From: Ktedonobacter robiniae | Lineage (GTDB): Bacteria; Chloroflexota; Ktedonobacteria; Ktedonobacterales; Ktedonobacteraceae | Direction of reading: 5' to 3' | Assembly: GCF_016587375.1 (NCBI RefSeq) | Contig: NZ_BNJG01000002.1 | Coordinates: forward strand, 620,001 to 684,000 | Length of the DNA stretch: 64,000 bases | Shown: one piece after another, positions 41,757 to 51,709 of the stretch | Layout of the letters: every line of letters starts with the position of its first letter | How positions within the stretch are numbered: the first letter of the stretch is position 1 | The notes under the pieces: model-generated | Databases searched by the model: none | Seen by the model: the letters and a program-made list of their open reading frames with translations, nothing else | Told to the model about the DNA's origin: nothing | Translations under genes and position numbers: made by a program

Positions 41757-44700
41757 ATGACCACGCCGGATGTCACGACACAACTGAAGCGACTGCATAT
41801 TCTCGACGATGAGGAAATTGAAGCTCTCTATGGCAGACCTTGCTTAACTGGAGACGAGAGAACTGATGTGTTTACACTGACTCAGCCGGAGAAAGACCTC
41901 CTCGCATCCTTTACATCTCTCCCTATTCAGCTCTATTTTCTCCTTCAACTGGGCTATTTCAAAGCCAAACAACTGTTCTTCGCCTTTGCCTTTGACGACG
42001 TGGCCGAGGATGTCATATACCTGCTTGAGCGTTATTTTCCCGAGACGCCACGACCAGAACTGCGAATGCTCAATAAGCGCACGATCCTCAAACAGCGGCA
42101 ATGTATTTTGAAACTGTTCGGCTATCGCCTCTGCACGCCGACAGATCGACATGATCTGTTTCTTCATGCCCAGCAAACCGCACGAATCAGTAGCAAGCCC
42201 ATCTATATCTTGCGTGAAATCCTCCATTACCTCACCGAACATCGTCTTGTGAAACCTGGCTATACATTCCTGCAAGAAGATTTGGTTGGGAAGGCCGTCA
42301 CAGCAGAAGGAAAGCGCTTAGCGACCATGCTCCACACGCTTTTATCCTCTGAAGAGTGTCTGGCACTTGATGCTCTCCTCACGGAAACTGACGAGTTCTA
42401 TATCATCACCTGGTTGAAACGACAGCCAAAGGACTTCAGCTTAGGTGAAATGCGCCGCGAAATGACCCGTGGCGAGTCTCTCGTCCAACTCTACACTATG
42501 GCCAGACGGATCGTGCCACATCTGGATATTTCTCGCGAAGGCATCACGTATTATTCCTCGTTGGTCTCCTACTATTCGGTGTTTCGGCTCAAGCAACTCG
42601 ACACCTGGATCGTCTACCTCTACCTGTTATGCTTTGTTGTCCATCGCTATCAGCGTTTCAACGATCATCTGCTCACCTGTTTTCTTCATCTGGTGAAACA
42701 GTACTCAGACGAAGCGAAAGCCACCGCCAAAAGAGCCGTGTATGAGTACCGTGGGCTCAGTCATCAAGATCTGCCCAAAGCTGGGGAGGTCCTCAAGCTC
42801 TTTACTGCCGAGTATGAATCCACCACGCCATTTTGTACGGTCCAGGAACAAGCATTTGCTCTTCTCGATCGGCAACGCTTAACACGTGTTGCTGAGTATA
42901 TCAGCAACGAGGCGAATTGCGATGAAATGGCCGTTGAATGGGAGCATATTGACTCCATGGCCCGGCGCTTCAAGCAACATCTCCGTCCCCTCTTTCGCGC
43001 CATCGATCTCTCTGCCACCCGAGTCAACGCGCCCATCCAGGAAGCTATCCACTTTCTCAAGACCGCCTTCCAAACAGACCGCTCACTCCGCCAGGTCGAG
43101 TCGGGAGATTTTCCCACCGCTTTCTTTCCCGTCCGAGACAAACGCTACCTCTACCAGCGAAATGAAACCGATCAGAAACACATCATCCCCGACCGCTATG
43201 AATTTCTGGTCTATCGCCTGGTGCGCCAGCGACTCGAAGCTGGCGATCTCTTTTGCCGCGACAGTGTCCACTTCCGCAGTTTTGAGGATGATTTAGTGGA
43301 CGATCAGCAGTGGGCCAGCAAAGAGGTGTTACTTGCGCAGACGGGTTTAGCACTCCTGGCACAGCCCATTCAAGACCATCTCGATGCGCTGAAAGGCCAA
43401 TTGGAAGAGCGTCTCAGCACGGTCAATCAGCGCATCAGTGCCGGGGAAAATAGCCACTTGCACATCACGACCACGGGGAAACGCAAGAGTTGGACGCTGC
43501 AGTATCCAGCGAGTTCAGAGCCCATCAACCATCCGATCTTTGAAACGGTGCCTCAGGTGAACATCAGTCGTGTGCTCCACTTTGTGAATCACCACTGCCA
43601 CTTCATGACGTGTTTCGAGCATGTTCTGGGACGGTACAGCAAACAGGCTGCCGATGAGCGCATTCTGAGTGCCTGTCTTGTGGCTTGGGCAACCAACATG
43701 GGTCTTGGGCGCATGGGGGACATTTCGGATATCACCTTCGCCACGCTGGCAAGTACCTCGGACAACTTTCTGCGCCCCGAAACCCTGAAAGCGGCCAATG
43801 ATTGCGTCAGTAATGCCATCGCTGCTCTGGCGATTTTTCGGCACTATGATATTGCGGGTGCTGTCCACTCCAGTAGCGATGGACAAAAGTTTGAAACAGC
43901 GCTTCCTACATTCAATGCCCGCTATTCACCAAAGTATTTTGGCCTCAACAAGGGTATGGTGGCCTACACCCTGGTTGCCAATCATGTCCCGGTGAATGCC
44001 GAGATGATTGGTGCTCACGATCATGAGAGCCAATTTGTCTTCGATTTGCTTTTCAACAACACCACGGACATTCACCCGCAGGTGCATTCCACTGACACGC
44101 ACGGAACCAACCAGGTGAATTTTGCGTTGCTGCATCTGTTCGGCTATCAGTTTGCGCCGCGCTATAAAGGCATCCAGGAGAAACTGCGCACCTCACTGTA
44201 TGGCTTCAAGCACCCCAATCAGTATGGTGAGGTCTTCTTGAAACCCATACGCAAACTCAATACCGATTTGATTGTGGAAGAATGGGAGAACCTGCAGCGC
44301 ATTTTCGTCTCATTGGCGTTAAAAACCACCACGCAGAGTATCATTGTCCACAAACTCAACTCCTACGCGCGCAAAAACAAAACGTGCCAAGCTTTGGGGG
44401 AATACGATAATATCATCAGCAGTCTCTACTTGCTCGATTTTGTCGACTCACCACTTCTCCGCAAGAATGTCCAGACTGCGCTTAATCGGGGTGAAAGTTA
44501 CCATCAACTTCGTCGTGCGGTTTCCTACGCAAATTTTGGGAAATTGCGCTTCACATCAGAAGATGACCAACATCTGTGGCATGAGTGTAGCCTATTAGTC
44601 ACCAACTGCATCATCTACTACAATATGACCATCTTGTCGCAGTTGTGGGCACGCCAGGAGGCCACCCAAGACGACATGACACCCATCGCACACATCTCCC

Positions 44701-44840
44701 CGGTGGCCTGGCAACACATTAATTTCTATGGTCGGTATGAGTTTACCAAAGCGCCAGAGTCCATCAATCTGGAGGAAATTGTCGAAGCATTAGCACATAA
44801 CCCCATCATCTCGATGTGGATGAAGGAGACGTCTGGGTGA
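41757..44840 (+). CDS. tnpA: Tn3-family transposase
   Basis: About 1027 residues. The N-terminal DUF4158 region (LTQPEKDLLASFTSLPIQLY, YLLERYFPETPRPELRML) leads into the Tn3 DDE domain. Catalytic acidic residues: Asp in SSSDGQKFETAL (about 707), Asp in STDTHGTNQVNFALLHLFGY (about 780), Glu in LNRGESYHQLRRAVSY (about 911). The C-terminus ends WEE-like LNLEEIVEALAHNPIISMWM-type residues a few codons before the terminal repeat. ATG 41757 has GAGGAGGA upstream; the longer open frame from 41466 overlaps tnpI. Complete and apparently functional. It cuts and joins Tn3 ends replicatively. Confidence 0.92.
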   Translation: MTTPDVTTQLKRLHILDDEEIEALYGRPCLTGDERTDVFTLTQPEKDLLASFTSLPIQLYFLLQLGYFKAKQLFFAFAFDDVAEDVIYLLERYFPETPRPELRMLNKRTILKQRQCILKLFGYRLCTPTDRHDLFLHAQQTARISSKPIYILREILHYLTEHRLVKPGYTFLQEDLVGKAVTAEGKRLATMLHTLLSSEECLALDALLTETDEFYIITWLKRQPKDFSLGEMRREMTRGESLVQLYTMARRIVPHLDISREGITYYSSLVSYYSVFRLKQLDTWIVYLYLLCFVVHRYQRFNDHLLTCFLHLVKQYSDEAKATAKRAVYEYRGLSHQDLPKAGEVLKLFTAEYESTTPFCTVQEQAFALLDRQRLTRVAEYISNEANCDEMAVEWEHIDSMARRFKQHLRPLFRAIDLSATRVNAPIQEAIHFLKTAFQTDRSLRQVESGDFPTAFFPVRDKRYLYQRNETDQKHIIPDRYEFLVYRLVRQRLEAGDLFCRDSVHFRSFEDDLVDDQQWASKEVLLAQTGLALLAQPIQDHLDALKGQLEERLSTVNQRISAGENSHLHITTTGKRKSWTLQYPASSEPINHPIFETVPQVNISRVLHFVNHHCHFMTCFEHVLGRYSKQAADERILSACLVAWATNMGLGRMGDISDITFATLASTSDNFLRPETLKAANDCVSNAIAALAIFRHYDIAGAVHSSSDGQKFETALPTFNARYSPKYFGLNKGMVAYTLVANHVPVNAEMIGAHDHESQFVFDLLFNNTTDIHPQVHSTDTHGTNQVNFALLHLFGYQFAPRYKGIQEKLRTSLYGFKHPNQYGEVFLKPIRKLNTDLIVEEWENLQRIFVSLALKTTTQSIIVHKLNSYARKNKTCQALGEYDNIISSLYLLDFVDSPLLRKNVQTALNRGESYHQLRRAVSYANFGKLRFTSEDDQHLWHECSLLVTNCIIYYNMTILSQLWARQEATQDDMTPIAHISPVAWQHINFYGRYEFTKAPESINLEEIVEALAHNPIISMWMKETSG

Positions 44841-44858
44841 AGCCGAATGCACCGTTTC

Positions 44859-44880
44859 GGGGGGTTATGCAAAAACCCCC
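44859..44880. repeat. 22-bp direct repeat, copy 1 (Tn3 right end)
   Basis: The repeat begins GGGGGGTTATGC and ends AAAAACCCCC; it is itself a hairpin (GGGGGTT with AACCCCC). It recurs without change at 46324-46345. The two copies flank the IS4-like element exactly. Confidence 0.85.
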
Positions 44881-46323
44881 ATACGCACCAACTTAAGGAC
44901 TCAAAGCCCAGTTGGTCGATCTCCGCTGGAGGAGTTGGGCGGAATTGGGATGCTTTTTGCGCTTGTTCATTTGGCACCCTAAACGCATGCGACGTTGGAT
45001 GGCTTGTAGGGCAGAGAGAAACGAGCGCTCCCCTGCAAAAGCTTCCAGCAGCGAACTGGCGGTATCGCGGACCACCTGTGCCAGTTTGCGGCATTCTGCG
45101 CTGCTCATCTTGCCAGGCGAACAGGAGAATGAGCCAGTGTTGCAGGAGCAGTCCAATGAGCTTGGCATACAGTTCACAGAGCACGCGCCAGGGATTCGTG
45201 GTGCGCCATTCATCAATCCGCCCGTATTGCTTCCATAACTTGTAAAGCATTTCCATTTGCCATCGTTCCCGCACCAGGACGAGAGCCTCCTGCAAGTTCA
45301 GAAGATTCGCAGGGACATCGGTGAGCAAGATGGTCCAGTCGGCCAGTTTCCAGGCTTGCTCCCGCACGGGTTGAGCGCGTCGCTTGGCATCAGCCTCCAA
45401 GTTGGCGCGTCGTCGCGAAGCTCCGTCTTGGGGAACTCGCAAGATGAGCAGACGCATCAGATGCCGATGCTCTTTGCCCACACGAACCCAGCGTTCGTGG
45501 GTCTGTCCGACCTGCTGTGGGAGCAGCGCATCCAGTTCCAGCGGTTTGCCTTCCGGCGTCCAGTAGTTGGTTCTGGCCTGGGCACGAGTGAGCGTGTAAC
45601 TGCCAGCCGCTCGTCGAGCAGCAATCGCTCCCCAATCCAGATACCCCAGATCGGCGATATACAGACTTCCCACCGGCAAGCCATCATCTTTGAACGGACT
45701 GGATCGATCAATGATCCGTCCGTGCGTGAGCCTTGGGCCTTGCACCTGTCCCCGTTTGAGTTCCCAACGAACATGCAATTTCACCGCAGCTTGCCCCTTT
45801 CCAGGAGATCCCCCGCATCCCTGCCACTGCTCTGCCAATTCCTCTGGGAGGGCGATACTGCTACTATCCTCCAGCACGACTGACTGAAAGCGACACAGGA
45901 GCTCCAACGGGACATCCTGGCTGGCTTCAACGACCACACTGGCCATCTCCTCAAACACCGCATGCAAGAAGTGGGCACAGGGCTCCGTGAAGCGTTTGTG
46001 CAGCGCGGTATCTGTCACTTCCACCTTGCGGATGGTCGCCATGGATGCGAGCCGCTCCAGACTGGCATCCGGATGGCTCAGCCAGCCAAAAACCAGCGTT
46101 TGCAGCAGGTCGGCTCCACTGAATTTTCTCTGCCGTTCAATACAGCCCGTTTCGCGGGCCAGGACATTCGCTCGTTCTTCCAGGATGTGCTTCAAAGACT
46201 GCTCGACGTGTGCTACATTTGCCATGTCTGTGCTCCCTCTGCTCTCGATATCAGGTTTCTCTTTCTGACATCATCGCAGATGGAGCCTCTTTTTGCCTCT
46301 GCCTTGCTTAAGTTGGTGCGTAT
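44881..46323 (-). mobile_element. IS4-like insertion sequence, 1443 bp
   Basis: Terminal inverted repeats ATACGCACCAACTTAAG (44881-44897) and its reverse complement (46307-46323) are perfect over 17 bases. A 22-bp direct repeat lies immediately outside both ends, which could be the target duplication. IS4-group elements usually duplicate about 8-13 bp, so a 22-bp duplication would be unusual. Confidence 0.8.
44893..46225 (-). pseudogene. IS4-type transposase, frameshifted near its C-terminus
   Basis: The first 375 or so residues are in one frame: the DDE core is visible as VLEDSSSIALPEELAEQW, SLYIADLGYLDWGAIAAR and the E-block VRERWQMEMLYKLWKQYG with a YREK-like spacing. Near 45100 the frame shifts; the other frame continues as CRKLAQVVRDTASSLLEAFA, then QAIQRRMRLGCQMNKRKKHP and ends at 44893 inside the IS, which suits the family. 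As written, translation instead runs out through the IS end to 44726. One indel would restore the protein. Confidence 0.7.
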
Positions 46324-46345
46324 GGGGGGTTATGCAAAAACCCCC
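46324..46345. repeat. 22-bp direct repeat, copy 2
   Basis: Same sequence and orientation as 44859-44880. It begins immediately after the IS4-like element's right terminal repeat and is followed by AGAAG. Confidence 0.85.
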
Positions 46346-47711
46346 AGAAGCGGATAGGGGGTTGAGTCGTTGTGCTGCCCGTTGACAGCGCAGATGCCTA
46401 CGCTCTTTCCGACGCTGAGAGCTTGCCAGTTGCCAGGTTTCCTGCCACCGCTCATTACAGATCCCATTGCGCAACGCAAGCATGGGATTCACATCGTGGC
46501 GCTCCCAACGCATCCCTGGTCCTTTAAGGCGCCTTTCTACCACGAGTTTGTTGGCGCTCTCAACCATGCCTGAGCCAAGGGGCCATCCTGCCTGTCGAAA
46601 GAAAAGATACTGCATCTGTGAGCATCGCTTCTGTAAGTAGCCTAGATGCTCTCGAACCTCTGGCTGAGAGATCTCTTCCTCGCTCAAGCCAGCAGCCATC
46701 TTGGCTAACGTCGCCGGTCCCCGCTCTTTGAGCACGTGCAGACACCGTTGCAACAGATTTTCAGGAAAGCACGTTCCCTGTGCACTCAGCGCTTCCAGCA
46801 GCTTCGCTACATGTTCTGCGGCATGGGGAAAATCCGGAATACGCACCGCATCTGGCCGATGCACGTCGATCATCCCTTGCAACCACTCAGCCCCATCCAT
46901 TATCGCGCACACCTCTTTGGCCCCAACAAGATGGCGTCGGCGGGTTTCGACTTCTGCCAGATCAATAAAGGTTGCGGAATCACTTAAACGGGAGAAGTAG
47001 GACAGCTTGCCAACGTGCACCGTCGCCAGGGTGGTGTTGGTGGCACCAGTCGCAGGAACCTCTCCAATGGCCAGGGTGCGCACCTCAGCCCATTCTCCCC
47101 CAACCAAAGGGACCATCGCGCCATCGGCGCTCATGGCCAGGCGAAGGGCCTTGAATCTCAAGATGGCCTCTTGCTTGTCAGGAAGATAGGCCTGGGTGGT
47201 TTGGACATGCTCCACATGCTTGCCAACCTGCTCGCTGAGTCTGCGGGCCGTTTCCCCACTTACATAAACACCCAGCAGATCGTTGAGGATGCTGCTGGCA
47301 TGCTCAAAAGGCATGACACTTGCCAGATGGACGAGATGTTCCTGTTGCCTGGGAGCCAGTGATCCAGGAAGCAAAGCCAATTCTTCATCAAGGGAAAAAA
47401 AAGCTTTCCCCACACTTGGGGCAGGTTCCGTAGGTTCGCGTGAGGGTCACCGATTCTCCCCCATTGCCTTGCAAGGTTCGTGAACGTTTGCCTCGCGCTT
47501 GTAATGCCACATGACAGGTGGGGCAGGTCGGTGCTGGCTCAGAACGGTCTCTTCCCCATTCTCGACTGCTCCTCTCAAGAGCTGCATCTTGCAGGAGCTG
47601 GGCTTCTAACTGGACCATACGCCGATGAACCTCATCTTCAATTTCCACAAAGGTGGCTTTGGGGTGAGCTTTGCACCATTCTTTGACGTCAGATAAGACC
47701 TTTTCACTCAT
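46346..47711 (-). pseudogene. ISKra4-family transposase, frameshift in a T/A run and 3' end displaced
   Basis: The N-terminal part (47711-47388) has two CxxC motifs (CPTCHVAL, CPKCG) and a charged helix EVHRRMVQLEAQLLQDAALE. The frame then ends in a run of eight A (47395-47402 on the forward strand); seven would continue as ESFFSLDEELALLPGSLAP. The second part has AMSADGAMVPLVGGEW, AIMDGAEWLQGMIDVHRPDA, FPHAAEHVAKLLEAL and GSGMVESANKLVVERRLKGP, all typical of ISKra4 DDE transposases. The last codons run into the Tn3 end and IS4-like element, so the native C-terminus is cut off here. Confidence 0.75.
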
Positions 47712-48147
47712 GATGAGCTATGCTTCACGTTCCACGGCTTGCTCCCTACTTTCTCTTTTGCTACGACGATCTTACCTGCTTTTCTTTTTCCTGTCTATCC
47801 CTTTTGCAAAATGTTGAGTCGCACCCCTATGTGGAATGACATTTGACAGATGGGAACATTCTGTGCTAAGCTCCAAACATCTTTTCAAACAGCTAACAAC
47901 AAGGATCTTGATGCAGCCATGATGAAACCACTTCACCTCTCCCTGACCTGCCTCATACACGTCCTTGCTCACTCTGCGGGTGTGTTCGCGCCGCATGCGG
48001 CGCGAATCGAGGAGTGAGCGGAGAGGCAAGCTCTCCCCATTGTTTCCCCTGTTGGGACCTATCCCCTCTTTTTCGCACCGCACCCCTCTTGAGACACGCT
48101 TGAACCGATCTCGCATCTCAACGCTCTGTGTGTGTGAAAGGATTCCT
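47712..48147. promoter_or_regulatory. Region upstream of the MFS gene with a 22-bp palindrome
   Basis: A perfect palindrome TTCGCGCCGCATGCGGCGCG plus AA occupies 47985-48006. It lies 142 bases before the MFS start and may be an operator or hairpin. GACTCAACA-type sequence at 47812-47820 is a possible end of the ISKra4 element. No gene otherwise. Confidence 0.45.
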
Positions 48148-49457
48148 ATGTTTCCTCGCTTTTCCAAACGCCTGCGCGCCTTCCCAAAGCTCGCACTGCT
48201 CATCAATCGCAACTACACCTTGTTGTGGCTTGGTGGTATGATCTCGCTGATTGGCGATATTCTGTTCACGATGATGCTCATCTTATGGGTTGGTACGCTA
48301 CTGCATAACCAGAGCGCGGCCCCCCTTGCTGTCAGCGGCGTGGTGCTGGCCGCCGCGCTCCCGGCCCTCCTGATCGGCCCATTCGCTGGCGTGTTTGTGG
48401 ATCGCTGGCCCAAACAACGGAAGATGCGCCTCATGGATGCGCTGCGGGCCGTGCTGGTGTGCTCCCTTTTGCCGATAAGTTTCCCGCTCCCGCTGCCACT
48501 GGCTGTCAGGCTCACCATCATTTACCTCGTTGTGGCAGCCGTCAGTGGTCTGAGTCAGTTCTTCACTCCGGCGACCAAGGCGATCCTTAAAGAGGTGGTC
48601 CCGCAAGAGCAGCTTACCCGCGCTTCGGCGCTGACCGTCGGGAGCGGCGTGTTCAGCTGGGGCATCGGGTCTGCCTGTGCCGGCATCTGCTATGTCTCCC
48701 TGGGAATCGGGTGGGCGATTGCCTTGAATGCGGCCTCGTTTGCCTGTTCCTGGGCGTTGATCGCGCACATGCGCGTATCTGCGGCAGAAAGGGTCGCGTC
48801 AGCCTACCCCACATCACTGCGGCGCGTCTTGACTGAACTGCGCGAGGGGTTGCGATTCATCCAGGGCCAGCTCCAACTCCGCACTCTTCTGCTTACCGAG
48901 AGCCTGTTTTCCTTTGGATGGGGCATAGTGAGCGTCCTGGCCTTCTTCTACATCACCCAGAATATTCATGTGCCCATGAGCCTGTTTGGCCTCTTCAGCG
49001 CTGTGCCAGCCATTGGGGGCATCTTGGGGACCTTGCTCGTTGATCGTGCGGCGGCCAAAGTCGGAGCGACCAGAGTCTATGCTCGCGCCCTCCTCTTTGC
49101 TGGGGTGATGGTTGTCGTCTCAACCGTACCAAATCAGGCGATCATCGACCTGGTGGGTTTCACGCTTATTGGCACCGCCACGATGCAGGCCGAGGTGCTG
49201 GTTGGCCCCTTGGTCCTCTTTGCCACGCCAGAGCAGATGGTGGGCCGCGTCTTCTCCACCCTGGGAACCGTCACGGCCCTGAGTTCATTCCTCGCCACGT
49301 TCCTCAGCGGTTATGTGAGCAGTACGCTGCTGCAAGGGGTCGTCGTCCATCTGCCCACAGGCGAACTGAACGCGACCAACCTGCTTCATATCGGGGCTGG
49401 GATTCTCATCTTTGTGGGGGACTGCATGCCTCTCGCCAGTTCAGAAAACTTCAATAG
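48148..49457 (+). pseudogene. Major facilitator superfamily transporter (MFS_3-like), C-terminal frameshift
   Basis: ATG 48148 (MFPRFSKRLRAFPKL) has GAAAGGA upstream. About 12 helices follow, with NRNYTLLWLGGMISLIGDIL, the loop FAGVFVDRWPKQRKMRLMDA, and PATKAILKEVVPQEQLTRAS, characteristic of the MFS_3/enterobactin-exporter-like group. Near the end, a run of five G (49416-49420) shifts the frame; six G would give LIFVGGLHASRQFRKLQ and stop at 49455-49457. As written, translation extends about 50 codons into MITE sequence to 49611. The core is complete, so transport may survive. Confidence 0.75.
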
Positions 49458-49515
49458 CGTAACCACATGGGCAAGAAAGCGGGCCACCACCCAGGCACAT
49501 TGTGAAGCATATCTT

Positions 49516-49672
49516 GGCTCATCGACACGTTTGGTGATAAAAAAGAGAACTATATCAGCCTGGGAACTGAGAAGAATGCCCAGAGTCACTGCAAATGCGT
49601 CTTGTGGATGATGCAAGAGCCAAGGGGCCTTCTTGACTGTGCAAGCCACATCACCAAACGAGTCTAAGAGCC
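49516..49672 (+). repeat. MITE type A, 157 bp
   Basis: Ends GGCTCATCGACACGTTTGGT and, in reverse, GGCTCTTAGACTCGTTTGGT. The element is flanked on both sides by ATATCTT (49509-49515 and 49673-49679), a 7-bp target duplication. An identical copy in opposite orientation lies at 50042-50198. Non-coding; the terminal repeats match those of the ISL3-type IS at 49841. Confidence 0.85.
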
Positions 49673-49679
49673 ATATCTT

Positions 49680-49833
49680 GGCTCATGGACTCGTTTGGTG
49701 AGAAGAAATGGAACCAGATCGGCCTGGGAACAGCGAAGGGCTATGCTGAATCCTCTCCATGCTCTCGAAGGTGTGCAAGGGCTTGGTGCGCTCTTGCATA
49801 CGCAATCCGTATCACCAAACGAGTCCATGAGCC
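49680..49833 (+). repeat. MITE type B, 154 bp, copy 1
   Basis: Ends GGCTCATGGACTCGTTTGGT and its reverse complement, near-perfect over about 22 bases. It shares the ATATCTT spacer with MITE A on its left and has AAGATAT on its right, immediately followed by the ISL3-type IS. Identical copies at 52367 and 52971. Confidence 0.85.
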
Positions 49834-49909
49834 AAGATATGGCTCATGGACTCGTTTGGTGATGCGATGAAACGTACAGATGTGATAAAATGGGAAGTAG
49901 GAGTTTCCC

Positions 49910-51631
49910 ATGTTCTTGAACACCTTGTTTCCCCATCTCCAACATTTTCGCGTAGACAAGCTTTCCACGAATGACCAGCAGATTACGCTGATCTGTATGA
50001 GCACACGCAAACAGGCACCATGTCCTTGCTGTCAGCAGATAGGCTCTTAGACTCGTTTGGTGATGTGGCTTGCACAGTCAAGAAGGCCCCTTGGCTCTTG
50101 CATCATCCACAAGACGCATTTGCAGTGACTCTGGGCATTCTTCTCAGTTCCCAGGCTGATATAGTTCTCTTTTTTATCACCAAACGTGTCGATGAGCCAG
50201 CAGATATCGCACCGTATTCATAGTCGGTATGAACGGACGCTGACGGACGTTTCCTTCAGTGGCCAGACCGTGATGCTTCGTCTCCGTGTTCACAAATTCT
50301 TTTGTCAAGCTGCCGCCTGCCCTCAAAGCATCTTTACAGAACGACTTCCAGAACTTTGTGAGCCCCACGGCAAGCAGACGCTCTTACGTAAGCGGGTGCT
50401 TGAACACATTGGACTGGCCCTCGGAGGGCAAGCAGGAGCCAGGCTCGCGACACACGTGGGGATGCCAGTCTGTGGACGAACCATCTTGCGTGCGCTTCAT
50501 GCTTTTTCACTCCCTGAAGGAAAGCCTGCTCCTAGGATTGTGGGGATCGATGATTGGTGCTGGAAGCGTGGACGAACCTATGGGAGTATTCTCGTTGATT
50601 TAGAGAGACACCAACCCATTGATCTGCTACCTGATCGCTCTGTTGAAACCGTCAAGTCCTGGTTTCAAGCGCATCCCGGCGTGGAAATCGTGAGTCGCGA
50701 CGGTTCTGCTGAATATGCCACCGCCATTCGCCAAGGCGCTCCCCAGGCGCTCCAAGTCTCAGACCGCTTTCATATCATTCAAAATTTGGCCAAAGCAGTG
50801 AAGCTCTTGCTGGCCCGTTGTCGTGATGAGATCGGCTCGACACAGTGGCGTCCTTTGACCCCACCGCATGTACAACGAGCCCAGCAAGCGCGTCGGGGCC
50901 AACGGCTCAGCCAGTATCAGCAGATCATGGCCCTCGCGAAAGAGGGAGTCAAAGACGCTGAGATTGCGCGTCGTACCAAGCTGAGCGTACGCACGATCCA
51001 ACGATGGCGGGCACACGACTCGTTCCCTGAAGTCAAGCGTCGCCAACGCCGCAGCCGCTTTGATCCCTACAAAGGCTATGTGTTACGTCGATGGCAAGAA
51101 GGATGTACTAATGGGTATCAACTGTGGCGGGAGCTGCGTGAACAGGGATATGCAGGAAGTGCTCGCTCGGTCTACAACTTCTTGCAACCACTTTCCAAAG
51201 GTTTGGTGACACCCGCCTTGCAGCAGGAACTGGCATGTTTTTCCGCTCAAGAAACCACCTGGCTCTTTGTCCGTGATCCTGACGATCTGGACGAGAAACA
51301 GCGCACCAGCCTCTCGACCGTGTGTCAGACAAGTGCAACGGCAAAGGCAGCATATCAGCTCGTCCAAAGCTTCATGACGATGGTACACCAACGGACAGGA
51401 AACCAGCTTGATGTCTGGCTAGAAACCGTTGCCCAGAGCCAGATTGCGGAGTTAGACAGCTTTGCCACTGGTATCGAGCGCGACAAAGCTGCTGTGCTCG
51501 CGGGATTAACACTGCCTTGGAGCAATGGGCAGGTGGAAGGACAGATTACCAAACTGAAACTGATCAAGCGAAGCATGTATGGGCGAGCAGGACTCGACTT
51601 ATTACGGCAACGTGTGCTTAACGCGGCTTGA
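49910..51631 (+). pseudogene. ISL3-family transposase, interrupted by a MITE
   Basis: The original frame starts at 49910 (MFLNTLFPHLQHFRVDKLST ... ICMSTRKQAPCPCCQQI). After 44 codons, MITE A (50042-50198) plus a duplicated AGCAGATA is inserted. The insertion is 165 bases, so the phase is kept, but it brings TAG at 50048. The frame resumes at 50207 with SHRIHSRYERTLTDVSFSG. The rest is intact: zinc site KFFCQAAACPQSIF, DDE core IVGIDDWCWKRGRTYGSILV, VSRDGSAEYATAIRQGAPQA, DRFHIIQNLAKAV, an HTH at RRTKLSVRTIQRWR, and WSNGQVEGQITKLKLIKRSM. A GTG/ATG at the MITE end (50186/50192) could restart translation of a protein lacking the first 44 residues. Confidence 0.85.
50042..50198 (-). repeat. MITE type A, copy 2, inside the ISL3 transposase gene
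   Basis: Identical to 49516-49672 in opposite orientation. Flanked by AGCAGATA on both sides (50034-50041 and 50199-50206), an exact 8-bp duplication as expected for ISL3-type transposition. Confidence 0.9.
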
Positions 51632-51709
51632 GACACTTTTCCTTTCCTACAGGTGTGTGAGGCCCTTCTGCTTCTCTTGTTTCAGCGAAAAAGGAGGAAA
51701 AACCTACGA

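Larger units (their letters stand above)
30568..44880. mobile_element. Candidate 14.3-kb Tn3-family transposon with efflux/oxidoreductase cargo
   Basis: The segment is bounded by inverted Tn3-type ends (30567-30660 and 44790-44880). The outside bases are AGAAG on the left (30563-30567) and AGAAG on the right (46346-46350, after removing the IS4-like insertion). A 5-bp duplication is the rule for Tn3 transposition. Inside are SnoaL, LysR, FUSC, aldo-keto reductase, SDR, PBP-II and DoxX genes, then tnpI-like recombinase, resolution site and tnpA. The G-run at the left end makes the exact boundary uncertain by one base. The left end extends into tnpA-derived sequence, so it may stem from a second Tn3 copy. 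Confidence 0.45.

Noticed and set aside
44726..44892. C-terminal extension of the IS4-type transposase across the IS end
   Set aside because: It reads through the terminal repeat into Tn3 DNA after a frameshift; the family-like C-terminus lies in the other frame and ends at 44893.
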